Positions 9,390 to 17,634 are shown, counted from the stretch's first letter. The stretch: DNA of 47,802 nucleotides from Atopobiaceae bacterium (GCA_017941705.1 JAGAVX010000144.1:1-47802), one strand, 5' to 3'. Notes: a model not told the origin generated them from the letters alone. Made by a program: numbers and translations.

Positions 9390-10358
9390 CTATGCCATCA
9401 GCTCATGCAGCACGCTGACCATATGCTCCATGTCCCGCTCGTCATAGCGCTGATCGACGGGCAAAGGCAGGATATCGTGCGCATACCGGCCAGCGATGCC
9501 CGGCTCGTCTGCGGCATGGTCCCAGAGCATGGAGATATAGAGCTTGCGCTGCTGCATGGGCTTGCGAAGGTCTCGACCGTTTGGGAGCAGAAGTGGGTAC
9601 ATGAACGGACCAAAGGGATCCACAAGATCAAGCTGATTGATGCCGTCAAGCTCTCTTCTCAGGTAGGCATAGTTGCGTTTGCGCTGTTCGAGAGTGCGGT
9701 CATAGTCGATGGCACGCATGAGGTTGCGCGTGATAGGCGACATGACGTGAATGTCTTGGCTGCGGAAACGGACATTGTTGTTGCTTGACTCGGTATAGAA
9801 CTCGCTTGCCGGTCGTTCGTAGCGTCCGAGGACAAAGCGCATCTTGTCCCATGACTCATCGACGGGAAGTTCGCGCCCGATTCGTGCGGTGGTGGCGAGG
9901 TAGGCTCCGTCGGACACACCAAAGAACTTGCGGCAAGAGTAAATGGTGTCAAACTTGCCAATTGGCCTGCGATAGAAGGCCATCACCTCATCTACGATCA
10001 GATGGTCCCCATACTTTTCAGCCGCATGGAGAATGTCTTCGTCAGAAAGCTGGCCGTAGAAGTCCACGAGATACACGTAGTCATTGGCTTTTGCACAAAT
10101 GCTCTGGTAATCAGGGCAAAAGTCCGCATTGATGGGGTAGGTCTTTACGTCGACGCCGTACTTTTTGGCGACCATGGGCACGGAAGAGCACAGGAAGGTG
10201 GGAATCCAGAGCGTTGTAATGCCGCGTGCCTCGATAAGGTAGGCCAATGCGTTTCGCGCGCAATCGAGAGCAAGCAAATCTGCGTGATATTCCTCGCCGT
10301 AGAAGTGCTCGAGCTCGAGGTAGCCGCCGATTTCCTTGTCTTCGCCTGAGATCGTCAT
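9390..10358 (-). CDS. Atypical PLP-dependent transaminase-like protein (DegT/fold-type I)
   Basis: 322 residues, about 50 shorter than usual DegT enzymes. Fold-type-I features are readable: LDCARNALAYLI (substrate/phosphate cup region), LWIPTFLCSSVP, HLIVDEVMAFYR with the PLP-nitrogen Asp123, and CRKFFGVSDGAYL with the likely Schiff-base Lys144. Overall it departs strongly from the two standard DegT proteins in this window. A catalytic Lys and Asp are both present, so it may be active on a nucleotide sugar or an amino-acid-like substrate. Start: ATG 10358 has GGAGG at a 5-base distance. It is the only minus-strand gene in the 6.7-13.3 kb module and sits exactly between palindrome clusters A and B. 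TACAAT (10393 to 10388, minus) is a probable minus-10. Function beyond fold is uncertain. Confidence 0.75.
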   Translation of the reverse strand: MTISGEDKEIGGYLELEHFYGEEYHADLLALDCARNALAYLIEARGITTLWIPTFLCSSVPMVAKKYGVDVKTYPINADFCPDYQSICAKANDYVYLVDFYGQLSDEDILHAAEKYGDHLIVDEVMAFYRRPIGKFDTIYSCRKFFGVSDGAYLATTARIGRELPVDESWDKMRFVLGRYERPASEFYTESSNNNVRFRSQDIHVMSPITRNLMRAIDYDRTLEQRKRNYAYLRRELDGINQLDLVDPFGPFMYPLLLPNGRDLRKPMQQRKLYISMLWDHAADEPGIAGRYAHDILPLPVDQRYDERDMEHMVSVLHELMA

Positions 10359-10890
10359 GATGTCCTCCCCTAGTTCCGATGAGCCACATTGTACCCAGTG
10401 CGTACTGGCAATGCATCCCGTTCAGGAATCCAACAGGTTTTGATGGTGCGCAAGCGGTCGCAGCGCGCATGCGTCTAAGCGCGTCGAGGGCGAATCCTGC
10501 ATCGATCGAGGCCAGCCGGCGCTTTGTATGCGCTTTTTTCAGACTGCCCCGAAAAACGCACCTACAAGTCAGGTTGTATGTACATTTCTGACCCATTTTT
10601 GTGGGCTTGCTTTTTCAAGACGTTCAAAAGCACATACAACCTCTAACATCGCCCCAAAATCGCCCGATCATAGACCTACAAATCATCTTGTATGTACTCG
10701 AGCGGTAACCGTGCAAACCGACGGCAACTTGCCAGACCCAATTCATTTGGAAGGTACATGTGCAGGTCGTTGGGCAATGCTCCATCTTGCCCAAGATGTT
10801 GATGCCAATAGGGATATAGTGATGCGCAGGCCATGGCCATGTGTCGTTGCATACATGCGCCCGCGGCATCGAGCGATAAGGAGCATCTTG
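10359..10890. other. 532-base divergent intergenic region holding palindrome cluster B
   Basis: No coding sequence is supported here; open frames that cross it run through the repeats. It holds the probable promoter of the minus-strand transaminase-like gene (TACAAT at 10393-10388) and the palindromes listed separately. In the 170 bases before 10891 I see no clear promoter apart from A/T-rich patches. Base composition is lower in G+C than the flanking genes. Confidence 0.7.
10522..10697. repeat. Palindrome cluster B (three related copies)
   Basis: First, CTTTGTATGCGCTTTTTTC (10522-10540) with a 9-11-base gap and GAAAAACGCACCTACAA (ending 10567) forms a ~46-base imperfect inverted repeat. It is followed by centre GTCAGG and right arm TTGTATGTACATTT (10574-10587). 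Second, a related block GCTTGCTTTTTC ... AAAAGCACATACAA ends at 10639, with no matching right arm after it. Third, CCTACAA-ATCATC-TTGTATG lies at 10675-10694. The arms are the same as in clusters A and C, while the 6-base centres all differ. This cluster lies upstream of divergent genes, so simple termination does not explain it. Confidence 0.75.
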
Positions 10891-12102
10891 ATGTTGGTAA
10901 CCAATAACATGGACGACCTGCTGGCACGCGGCTTTGCGCGTCGTATGGGCAAGGAATACCTTGATACGCTTGCGTGGGAGGGGCAGAGTCCCCTCTTTGA
11001 CAAAGACCAGCTCGCATGGGCTCATGCGCACGGCTTCTTTGCCGAGACGGTTGCATGCCTTGGCATCACCGATGAGAACGCGGACGATTACCTCACCGAC
11101 TACGACTACTTCCGCGTCTGGCCACTCAATAGCTGGCAGCGCGTCTGGATCAACGACAAGCTGACGCTCAAGTACATGTTCTCGGGGACGGATTATGACC
11201 GCTATCTGCCCAAGTACTACTTTTACGGATCGGCAGGCGGCCTGGTGCCCCTGATTGACAGCGGGCTTGCAAACCAGGGGAATGCTTTGCCTGAGGATGC
11301 GTACGTAAACGTGAGGCCGCTTCGGCAGGAAAGCGATGCCTATCGCAAAGAGTTCCTGACGCTGCTGCGCGAGGTCGGAGAGTTTGCCTGCAAGCCTGCG
11401 AATGCCGAGCTGGCAGTGGGCTTCCACAAGCTTTCGTATGACGGCTCTTCGTATCTGGTCGATAACGCCCCCGCAAGCGAGGATGAGGTGTGGCAGTACG
11501 TCCGCACGCATCCAAACGACGTGTTCACCGAGTTCTTCCATCCCGGTGGATCCTTGGCGGATATCAGTCCTGTCATCCATACCCTGCGCGTCCTCGTGGT
11601 CAACGAGACCGGCGTGACTCCGCGTCTGACCGCATCGTACCTGCGTCTGGCCACCGACGTCGCGGGCGATGACAGCAAGGCAAACTATCGCTCCCCCGGC
11701 GAGCCGGACATCCGCTCGTACAACATGAGCTTCGACCTTGCGACAGGCGCGTACGGAGATGGCATGCTCGTGTATGGAAACAAGAGCGTCGCATCCGTCG
11801 CGCACCCTGACACGGGAGTCAAGGGCGAGGGCGTCATGGACAGCTGGCCGCAGCTGAGGCAGGCAATCTACGACGTGTCCCTCAGGCTCGGTCCGGTCGA
11901 GTACATGGGCTTTGACGTCTGCGAGACCACCGACGGCCCCAAGATCATGGAGATCAACTCGCACTCGGGTAGCAAGTACCTCCAGCTGTACAAGCCCTTC
12001 ATGCGTGACCCCTACCTCGCTGACTACTTCACGCGCAAGGTCGAGGCCATTGAGAGCCTGGATGCCGACGCTCGGTCGCGCCGCAACGCAATCATGCGGT
12101 AG
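10891..12102 (+). CDS. Sugar-transfer-associated ATP-grasp protein
   Basis: 403 residues from ATG 10891, which has AAGGAG 6 bases upstream; an open frame extends to 10528 but crosses the palindromes and has no coding character. The C-terminal two thirds match the sugar-transfer-associated ATP-grasp family seen in capsule and exopolysaccharide loci. The ATP-binding lysine is probably in EFACKPANAELAVGFHK, followed by DVFTEFFHPG, ISPVIHTLRV, VAHPDTGV, and the metal-binding end GFDVCETTDGPKIMEINSHSGS. The family is assumed to form an amide or ester bond during glycan decoration, but the reaction is unknown. The paralogous ATP-grasp gene follows after 24 bases, so they probably act in sequence. 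Like the 7879 gene, it is near a transaminase gene. Confidence 0.85.
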   Translation: MLVTNNMDDLLARGFARRMGKEYLDTLAWEGQSPLFDKDQLAWAHAHGFFAETVACLGITDENADDYLTDYDYFRVWPLNSWQRVWINDKLTLKYMFSGTDYDRYLPKYYFYGSAGGLVPLIDSGLANQGNALPEDAYVNVRPLRQESDAYRKEFLTLLREVGEFACKPANAELAVGFHKLSYDGSSYLVDNAPASEDEVWQYVRTHPNDVFTEFFHPGGSLADISPVIHTLRVLVVNETGVTPRLTASYLRLATDVAGDDSKANYRSPGEPDIRSYNMSFDLATGAYGDGMLVYGNKSVASVAHPDTGVKGEGVMDSWPQLRQAIYDVSLRLGPVEYMGFDVCETTDGPKIMEINSHSGSKYLQLYKPFMRDPYLADYFTRKVEAIESLDADARSRRNAIMR

Positions 12103-12126
12103 TCGCGTCTGTAGAGGAGAACTTGC

Positions 12127-13347
12127 ATGCAAAAGTCGATTCTGATGCTCGGCGGCTCGCGCCAGCAGGTCGTCGCCATCGAGTGTGCAAAGAGGCTCGG
12201 CCTTCGCACGGTCCTTTGCGACTATCTGCCGGACAACCCCGGGCAATACGTGGCCGACGTGTTCTATCAGGAGAGCACGACCGACCGAGAGCGGATGCTC
12301 GAGATTGCAAAGGCCGAGGGTGTGTCGGGCGTGCTGGCCTACTCCTCCGACCCTGCGGCTCCGACGGCTGCCTACGTTGCCGAGCAGCTTGGGTTGCCTA
12401 CCAACCCACTCTCGGCGGTTGAGACCCTCAGTGAGAAACACCTCTTTAGAGCACACCTCCAGCAGGTCGGTCTGCCGTGTCCCAAGGCGCAGCCACTGGT
12501 GGTCGGGACCACCCCGCAAGACGCGCTTCGCGCAGCGGAAGAGCTTCGGATGCGTTATCCCGTTGTGATCAAGCCGACCGACTCGTCGGGGTCAAAGGGC
12601 GTCACGGTCATCGAGAGTCCCAACGTGGAGGCCATCGGCGCGGCCCTAGCCCATGCGGCTGAGTTCTCGCGCAACAAGACGCTGCTGATGGAGGAATACA
12701 TCCGTGCGGCGTTTCCGCGCGTCATCGGCGGCGACGTCTTTGTCGTCGACGGAGAGGTTCGCTTTTGGGGGCTCATGAGCTGCCTGCGCGACGAAGGTCT
12801 TGGCGGCCTTGTTCCCATCGGCGAGCGCAATCCCTCGGGCTTGAGCAGCGGTCAGGAGCGGGAGGTGAAGCGCGTCGTCCAGAAGCTGGTAAGCAGCCTT
12901 GATCTGCGCTTTGGCGAACTTAACGTCGAGGTGATCGTGGGTGAGGGCGACGTCCCCTACATGCTCGAGCTGGGCGCCCGCGCCGGCGGCAACATGATTC
13001 CCGTGCAGCTCACTGACATATCGGGCATCGACCTCGTGGAGGCGAACGTTCGTAACGCAGTGGGCGATGCGTCGATGCCTGTCGATTTTGACGGCAACGA
13101 TGCGGCCTACGCGACCTATGTGCTTCACGCCGACCGTAGCGGCATCTTTGAAGGCGTGAACGTCTCGCCGCAAATCGAAGGCTGCCTGTACCGCAAGGTG
13201 ATGTACGTCGAGCCGGGGGATCAGGTCGAGAGCTTTGACGGCGCCAACAAGGCGTTGGGAATCTTCTTCCTTAGGTTCGACTCGGTAGCACGTCTCGAGG
13301 AAGCCATGTCCAGTATCAGCGGCCTGATCAGCCCGATCGTCCGATAG
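12127..13347 (+). CDS. ATP-grasp ligase (second of two paralogues)
   Basis: 406 residues; ATG 12127 has AGAGGAGA just upstream. It is a full-length ATP-grasp protein: N-terminal SILMLGGSRQQVVAIECAKRLG, ATP lysine in VVIKPTDSSGSKGV (~150-160), MEEYIRAAFPRVIGGDVFV, and metal-binding LELGARAGGNMIP. Most of its length aligns with the 7879 product, including CDYLPDNPGQYVADVFYQ, FWGLMSCLRD, LTDISGIDLVEANVR and YATYVLHADRSGIFEGV versus STYVLHSGRDGVFEGV. Both paralogues keep the same ATP and metal residues, so both are probably active, perhaps adding different acyl groups or two successive residues to an amino sugar. The gene is last in the plus-strand run and ends at a strong terminator. Confidence 0.9.
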   Translation: MQKSILMLGGSRQQVVAIECAKRLGLRTVLCDYLPDNPGQYVADVFYQESTTDRERMLEIAKAEGVSGVLAYSSDPAAPTAAYVAEQLGLPTNPLSAVETLSEKHLFRAHLQQVGLPCPKAQPLVVGTTPQDALRAAEELRMRYPVVIKPTDSSGSKGVTVIESPNVEAIGAALAHAAEFSRNKTLLMEEYIRAAFPRVIGGDVFVVDGEVRFWGLMSCLRDEGLGGLVPIGERNPSGLSSGQEREVKRVVQKLVSSLDLRFGELNVEVIVGEGDVPYMLELGARAGGNMIPVQLTDISGIDLVEANVRNAVGDASMPVDFDGNDAAYATYVLHADRSGIFEGVNVSPQIEGCLYRKVMYVEPGDQVESFDGANKALGIFFLRFDSVARLEEAMSSISGLISPIVR

Positions 13348-13411
13348 GGATGACGTCCAGACCTTCTCTGATTACCTAGCTAGCTGCGCAATCAAAGAGA
13401 GCCAACAAGAA

Positions 13412-13446
13412 GCGGGCCCTGCAATTGCAGGGCCCGCAGTCGTTTT
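13412..13446. terminator. Bidirectional terminator (26-bp perfect palindrome)
   Basis: 13412-13437 is a perfect 26-base palindrome (GCGGGCCCTGCA, then its complement) followed by AGTCGTTTT. On the other strand it is followed by TTCTTGTTGG. It separates the plus-strand ATP-grasp gene from the convergent minus-strand coiled-coil gene. Confidence 0.85.
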
Positions 13447-13466
13447 GGCCTGTTGCGCCTCTTGCG

Positions 13467-14852
13467 CTAGTAGACGATGACGCGCGATCCGTCGGGCACG
13501 TGGTCGTAGAGCCACTGCGCGGTGGAGTAGTTGGGGATGACCGTGCAGCCGCCGGACGAGTATCCGTAGTGGAAGCCCTGGCCGTCGTCGTAGCCCTTGC
13601 CGCTCTCGTAGCGCAGGTGACCGGAGTAGTTGTCGCCCGACCAAGCCTCGATGAAGCAGACCCACCAGTCGTTCACGTCGTATCCATCGGGCAGTGCCCA
13701 GTACGCGCGAGAGTGGAACACCACGCTAAAGTGACCGGTGAACGTGTGGCCAGTGGTGATGACGTCGGTTGTCATCGCGGCCTTCCAGACGCCGCCCTCG
13801 TTGCGGAATACGGTGCAGCGACCGCTGCCCTTGTCGACGACGCAGCCCCAGTTCGTGCCGCTGCCGGAGCTGTTGAGGATGCCCTGCTGCGCCGCGATGT
13901 AGCCAGTGTCATACGACCATCCGGCCTGCGGGCCCATGTAGTTCGCGACATCGGAGAGGCTGCCGCCCGACGAGTCGGAGGGCTGGCTGACAGGGGCTTC
14001 CTGCGATCCGCCATTGTCACTGGGGGCAGACGGGGTCTCCTCGACGTGCGAAGGCTCCGAAGACTCCGAGCTGCCCGACTCGGGCTTCGACTCCGAGCTC
14101 GTGCTTGCGCTGTTGCTGCCCGAGGGGTCCTTCTCGACCTTCTGGATGATGGACTCGGCCTCGCTGTTGGTTGCCTCGAGCTGCTCGGCCTTCTCCTGCT
14201 GCAGGACGCCCTGGATCTCGGTGGGAAGGCTGTCGATGTAGGACTGCTGGCTTGCGCGCGCGGCCTGCAGGCTGCTTACCTGCGCCTCCTGCTGCGATGC
14301 AAGCTCCTCGAGCGAGGCCTTCTTGTCCTGAAGCTCACGTTGCGTGTTCATCATGTCCTCCTGCGCGGAGCGAAGCTCCGAGAGGGCATGCTGCTTTTGC
14401 TCGGAGATTCGCTCGGCGTAGTACACGCGCGACACGAGGTCCTCGAAGTCGGTGGCACCAAGGCAGAAGCTCAGGATGCCGACGTTTCCGTGGTTCTTGT
14501 AGTCGTTAGCTATGAGAGTGGCATAGTCACGCTGCATTACCGCGACCTCACGCGCCTTGTCGTCAAGGGCCCCGCGTGTCTCGTCGATCAGCACCTGGGT
14601 CTCCTCGACCGCTGCGCGGGTCTCTTGGAGAGCCGAGATGGAGCTGCTCGTCTGTGAGAGAAGGTCGTCAAGCTTGGCGGAAGCGCTGTCAAGCTGTGCC
14701 TGCAGATCCTCCGCGTTTGCGGCAAGTGCGGGCCTCGGGGCGATCACATGCCCGAGGACGATGGCGCAAGTCAAAATGACAGTCGTGACGACGGTATGTC
14801 TCGATAGGCTGCTGCCTGTCGCTTTCAATGGACTAACCTCCATGACAGTCAC
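13467..14852 (-). CDS. Secreted coiled-coil protein with L,D-transpeptidase-like C-terminus (variant SGGC motif)
   Basis: 461 residues if GTG 14852 is used; ATG 14843 is an equally good start (GAAGGA lies upstream of both). Signal peptide core VVTTVILTCAIVLG, cleavage near ALA-AN (~44). Residues ~46-230 are rich in Gln/Glu/Leu/Ala heptads (AEDLQAQLDSASAKLDDLLS...), a PcsB/CwlO-like coiled coil. About 230-300 is a Ser/Glu/Pro linker. The last ~150 residues read as a YkuD-type L,D-transpeptidase: GHFSVVFHSRAYW, SGHLRYESG and YSSGGCTVIP, with Cys about 436, then HVPDGSRVIVY. The usual SHGC is SGGC here, so one conserved His is replaced by Gly. It could be active with altered chemistry or be a wall-bound scaffold. 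It may have a wall-remodelling role at division. TATAAT (14930 to 14925, minus) is a plausible promoter element. Confidence 0.85.
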   Translation of the reverse strand: MTVMEVSPLKATGSSLSRHTVVTTVILTCAIVLGHVIAPRPALAANAEDLQAQLDSASAKLDDLLSQTSSSISALQETRAAVEETQVLIDETRGALDDKAREVAVMQRDYATLIANDYKNHGNVGILSFCLGATDFEDLVSRVYYAERISEQKQHALSELRSAQEDMMNTQRELQDKKASLEELASQQEAQVSSLQAARASQQSYIDSLPTEIQGVLQQEKAEQLEATNSEAESIIQKVEKDPSGSNSASTSSESKPESGSSESSEPSHVEETPSAPSDNGGSQEAPVSQPSDSSGGSLSDVANYMGPQAGWSYDTGYIAAQQGILNSSGSGTNWGCVVDKGSGRCTVFRNEGGVWKAAMTTDVITTGHTFTGHFSVVFHSRAYWALPDGYDVNDWWVCFIEAWSGDNYSGHLRYESGKGYDDGQGFHYGYSSGGCTVIPNYSTAQWLYDHVPDGSRVIVY

Positions 14853-14924
14853 TATTCCTTCAACAATGACCCTACATTTTATGCTACCTTTTCATTCTCC
14901 ATCGAGTGGAGTCAGCGTCCCTAC

Positions 14925-14930
14925 ATTATA
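14925..14930 (-). promoter_or_regulatory. Consensus minus-10 box for the coiled-coil/L,D-transpeptidase gene
   Basis: The minus strand reads TATAATGTAGGG here, and a similar TAAAATGTAGGG occurs about 50 bases further downstream, so the leader contains a short direct repeat that may be two start sites. No convincing minus-35 is visible. Confidence 0.45.
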
Positions 14931-15011
14931 AGCGGATGAACTGGGTCGCCCGGCGTGAGTATTGTTATATCAGCAGGCATTTATGCGTGATGCACGACAA
15001 GGGAGACGCAC

Positions 15012-16073
15012 GTGGTAGGTCACGATAGCTGCAGTGACGACGCACTGAAGGGCATTGACGAGAAGAACCACGACGATATCGCCGTCTCTATCGAGCGTGT
15101 GGAGGCCTCTGATGTCCCCCAGGCTTCTCCTGAGACCGTCGGCCCCAAGCTGGTTTCGGTCGTTATCGGATGCTATTACTCCGAGCACACGCTTCGCGAC
15201 GTCGTCGAGCAAGTGATGGCGGTCTTTGATACCCTTCCTGACTACGACTGCGAGTTTGTGCTGGTAAACGACGGTTCGACCGACGGGACCTATCCCCTCA
15301 TCCGCCAGTTGGCGGCAGAGTACCCCTGTGTTCGCGGCATCAACCTCATGCGTAACTTTGGGCAGCACAACGCTCTCATGTGCGCGATGAGCCATGCCAA
15401 GGGCGACTACATCCTCGGCATGGATGACGACCTGCAGACGCATCCCTCACAGATTCCCGTCATCCTCGCCAAGATGGAGGAAGGCAACTACGATCTGGTC
15501 TACGGCGTGTACCGCGAGGACAAGAACGGCCTGCTAAAGCGCCTTTCCAGCTGGCTCAACAGGACGACCGCGCACGTGCTGCTCGACCGTCCCAAGACGC
15601 TTCGGTCCAGCAACTTCTGGCTGGTCACGCGCGATGTCTGCGACCAGCTCGTGCAGTACAAGAACTACAACCCCAACGTCGATGCGCTGTTTACGCGCAT
15701 GACCAGCAACGTGGCAAACGTCACCATCGAGCATCACGAGCGCGCGTGGGGCCAGTCGGGGTACACGCTATCTAAGCTGGTCAAACTCTGGTTGGCGTAC
15801 TTCAACTACACGACTGTCCCGTTGCGTCTCGTCTCGAAGGTCGGAGTCGCCACGGCCGTCATCGGCTTCATCGCTGGCATCATCACGGTCATCCGGAAGC
15901 TCACCGATCCCACTATGCCTGCAGGATGGGCATCTATCATCTGCATTCTGCTGTTTTTCTTTGGCCTGGTGCTGATTGCCCTGGGCATCATCGGCGAGTA
16001 TCTGGGGAGCATCGTGCTGAGCCTCAACGGAACGCCACAATACGTCATACGCGAGAAAGTTAATCTGGATTGA
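15012..16073 (+). CDS. GT2 polyprenyl-phosphate glycosyltransferase (ArnC/GtrB-like) with two C-terminal TM helices
   Basis: 353 residues; GTG 15012 is preceded by AGGGAG. After a ~45-residue charged N-terminal extension comes a GT-A domain. SVVIGCYYSEHTL is its first strand, VLVNDGSTDGT (~84-93) the nucleotide site, and ILGMDDDLQTHP (DDD at 138-140) the metal/donor site. The C-terminus has two long hydrophobic helices (~275-297 and ~308-335), the layout of ArnC, GtrB and DPM-type enzymes that transfer a sugar to undecaprenyl phosphate. Its stop codon overlaps the next gene (TTG start at 16070), a Wzx-like flippase, so enzyme and exporter are translationally coupled. The sugar transferred cannot be deduced; an amino-deoxysugar from this locus is plausible. 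Confidence 0.9.
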   Translation: MVGHDSCSDDALKGIDEKNHDDIAVSIERVEASDVPQASPETVGPKLVSVVIGCYYSEHTLRDVVEQVMAVFDTLPDYDCEFVLVNDGSTDGTYPLIRQLAAEYPCVRGINLMRNFGQHNALMCAMSHAKGDYILGMDDDLQTHPSQIPVILAKMEEGNYDLVYGVYREDKNGLLKRLSSWLNRTTAHVLLDRPKTLRSSNFWLVTRDVCDQLVQYKNYNPNVDALFTRMTSNVANVTIEHHERAWGQSGYTLSKLVKLWLAYFNYTTVPLRLVSKVGVATAVIGFIAGIITVIRKLTDPTMPAGWASIICILLFFFGLVLIALGIIGEYLGSIVLSLNGTPQYVIREKVNLD

Positions 16074-17608
16074 GCGAGAGAGATCGACAAGAGCAAGGAG
16101 TCGAGGTCGACACAGGGGCGACGGCTGCCGCCGCACCCGAGCGCGACATGAAGTCCTCTGCGATGAAAGCCCTCTTCTGGCGCTTCTTCGAGCAGGGTGG
16201 CGCGGCCATCGTCACGCTTATAGTGCAGGTCGTGATGACGCGCCACCTCGACCCCGCATCGATCGGGGCCTTGGCGCTCATCCAGGTCTTCGTGAACATT
16301 GGCAACGTCATCGTTCAGTCGGGTCTCAACACGGCCATCATCCAGAACCCCGACCTTTCCGACGACGACTGCTCGACAGTCTTCTGGATGAGCCTGAGTG
16401 CCTCGCTTGTGATATTCGTGACGGTGTTCCTGTTCGCACCGCACTACGCGGCCTTCTACCAGGCACCGTCGATCATCTGGCCGCTTCGCGTGCTCATGCT
16501 GGTGCTGATCGTCAATGCCTACAACTCGGTCCAAGAGGCGCTCGTCACGCGCAACCTCGAGTTCAACAAGACCGCGCGCTCCACTGTCGTGGCCGGCGTG
16601 GTGTCGTGCGTCATCGGTGTGACCATGGCCATCAAGGGCTTTGGCCTTTGGTCGCTTGTTGCGCAGTTACTCTCGCAGCAGCTGGTCAAATGCATCGTCC
16701 TGGCGGCTCAGGTTCCCTGGAAGCCCCGTGCGGTGTTTGACCCCCGCAGGGCGCGGGTCCTCTTTGGCTTTGGCTGGAAGCTGCTCGTCTCGGGCATTCT
16801 GGACCAGGGCTACCTGAGCCTTACCGACATGATCGTCGGCAAGGTCTTCACCCAGAGCGACCTTGGTTACATGACGAACGGCAAGAAGTACCCGCAGTAT
16901 CTCGGCGTGATGCTCGACAGCATCATCCAGCCGGTGATGCTGTCGGCCACCGCGCGCATGCAATCCGACATCGACCAGGTCAAGCGCATCGTGCGCCGTG
17001 CGCTCAAGACCAGCACCTTCGTCATCGTACCCGCGATGGCGATGTTCGCGGTTGCCGCCGACCCCATCGTACGCATCGTCTTTGGCGAGCAGTGGCTCCC
17101 GTCGGTGCCCTTCCTGCAGCTCTACTGCATCATCTTTGCAATGCTGCCGATTGACACGATGAACCTGCAGGCCTTGAACGGCCTTGGTCGCTCCGACCTG
17201 TTCCTGAAGCTTGAGATTGTCAAAAAGGCCATCGGCATCACGACAATCTGCATCACGGCGCTCGTGCTGCGCGACCTCCACGCCATCGTTATCGGTCAGG
17301 TTATCAGTAACACCGTCTGCACCTTCGTGAATGCCTACCCCAACAAGAGGCTCATCCACTACGGCTACTTGGAGCAGGTGCGCGACGTGCTGCCGGCGTT
17401 CGCGCTCGCCGCAGTGGCTGCCGTTGTGGCATGGCCCATCGGCAATCTTGGCTGGGCGCCTTTTCCGACGGCTGTGGCGCAGGTTGGTGTCATGGCGGTC
17501 GTGTTTGTGCTGCTTGCCATGCTCTTCCGTGTCGAGGCCTTTTCGTATCTCATAAACACGCTGGTCGAGCTTATCATGAAGAAGAAGGCTGGCGGCGAAG
17601 AGTCCTAG
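16070..17608 (+). CDS. Wzx-like polysaccharide flippase (MOP superfamily)
   Basis: 512 residues, typical for lipopolysaccharide/teichuronic-acid exporters. It has about 12-14 hydrophobic segments and conserved blocks near the N-terminus (FWRFFEQGGAAIVTLIVQVVMTRHLDPASIGALALIQVF) and middle (GFGWKLLVSGILDQGYLSLTDMIVGKVF). It would flip undecaprenyl-diphosphate-linked repeat units across the membrane. The TTG start at 16070 overlaps the upstream stop by four bases; ATG 16149 (MKSSAMKALFWR) is the first downstream ATG and would remove a hydrophilic 26-residue leader. No Wzy polymerase is obvious in this window, though one of the large membrane proteins could have that role. The next gene starts 26 bases after the stop. 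Confidence 0.9.
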   Translation: MSERDRQEQGVEVDTGATAAAAPERDMKSSAMKALFWRFFEQGGAAIVTLIVQVVMTRHLDPASIGALALIQVFVNIGNVIVQSGLNTAIIQNPDLSDDDCSTVFWMSLSASLVIFVTVFLFAPHYAAFYQAPSIIWPLRVLMLVLIVNAYNSVQEALVTRNLEFNKTARSTVVAGVVSCVIGVTMAIKGFGLWSLVAQLLSQQLVKCIVLAAQVPWKPRAVFDPRRARVLFGFGWKLLVSGILDQGYLSLTDMIVGKVFTQSDLGYMTNGKKYPQYLGVMLDSIIQPVMLSATARMQSDIDQVKRIVRRALKTSTFVIVPAMAMFAVAADPIVRIVFGEQWLPSVPFLQLYCIIFAMLPIDTMNLQALNGLGRSDLFLKLEIVKKAIGITTICITALVLRDLHAIVIGQVISNTVCTFVNAYPNKRLIHYGYLEQVRDVLPAFALAAVAAVVAWPIGNLGWAPFPTAVAQVGVMAVVFVLLAMLFRVEAFSYLINTLVELIMKKKAGGEES

Positions 17609-17634
17609 GCCGCCCGTTCCGTTTGGAGAGACTC

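Noticed and set aside
9157-10697. Chromosomal dif site or pdif modules
   Set aside because: The arm-6-arm layout fits, but the arms are near-perfect palindromes that do not match the XerC/XerD arm sequences I know, and several copies lie close together. Kept only as a geometric analogy.
10528-10890. Upstream extension of the sugar-transfer-associated ATP-grasp gene
   Set aside because: The 121 extra codons run through palindrome cluster B and show no protein-like composition. ATG 10891 has a good ribosome site.
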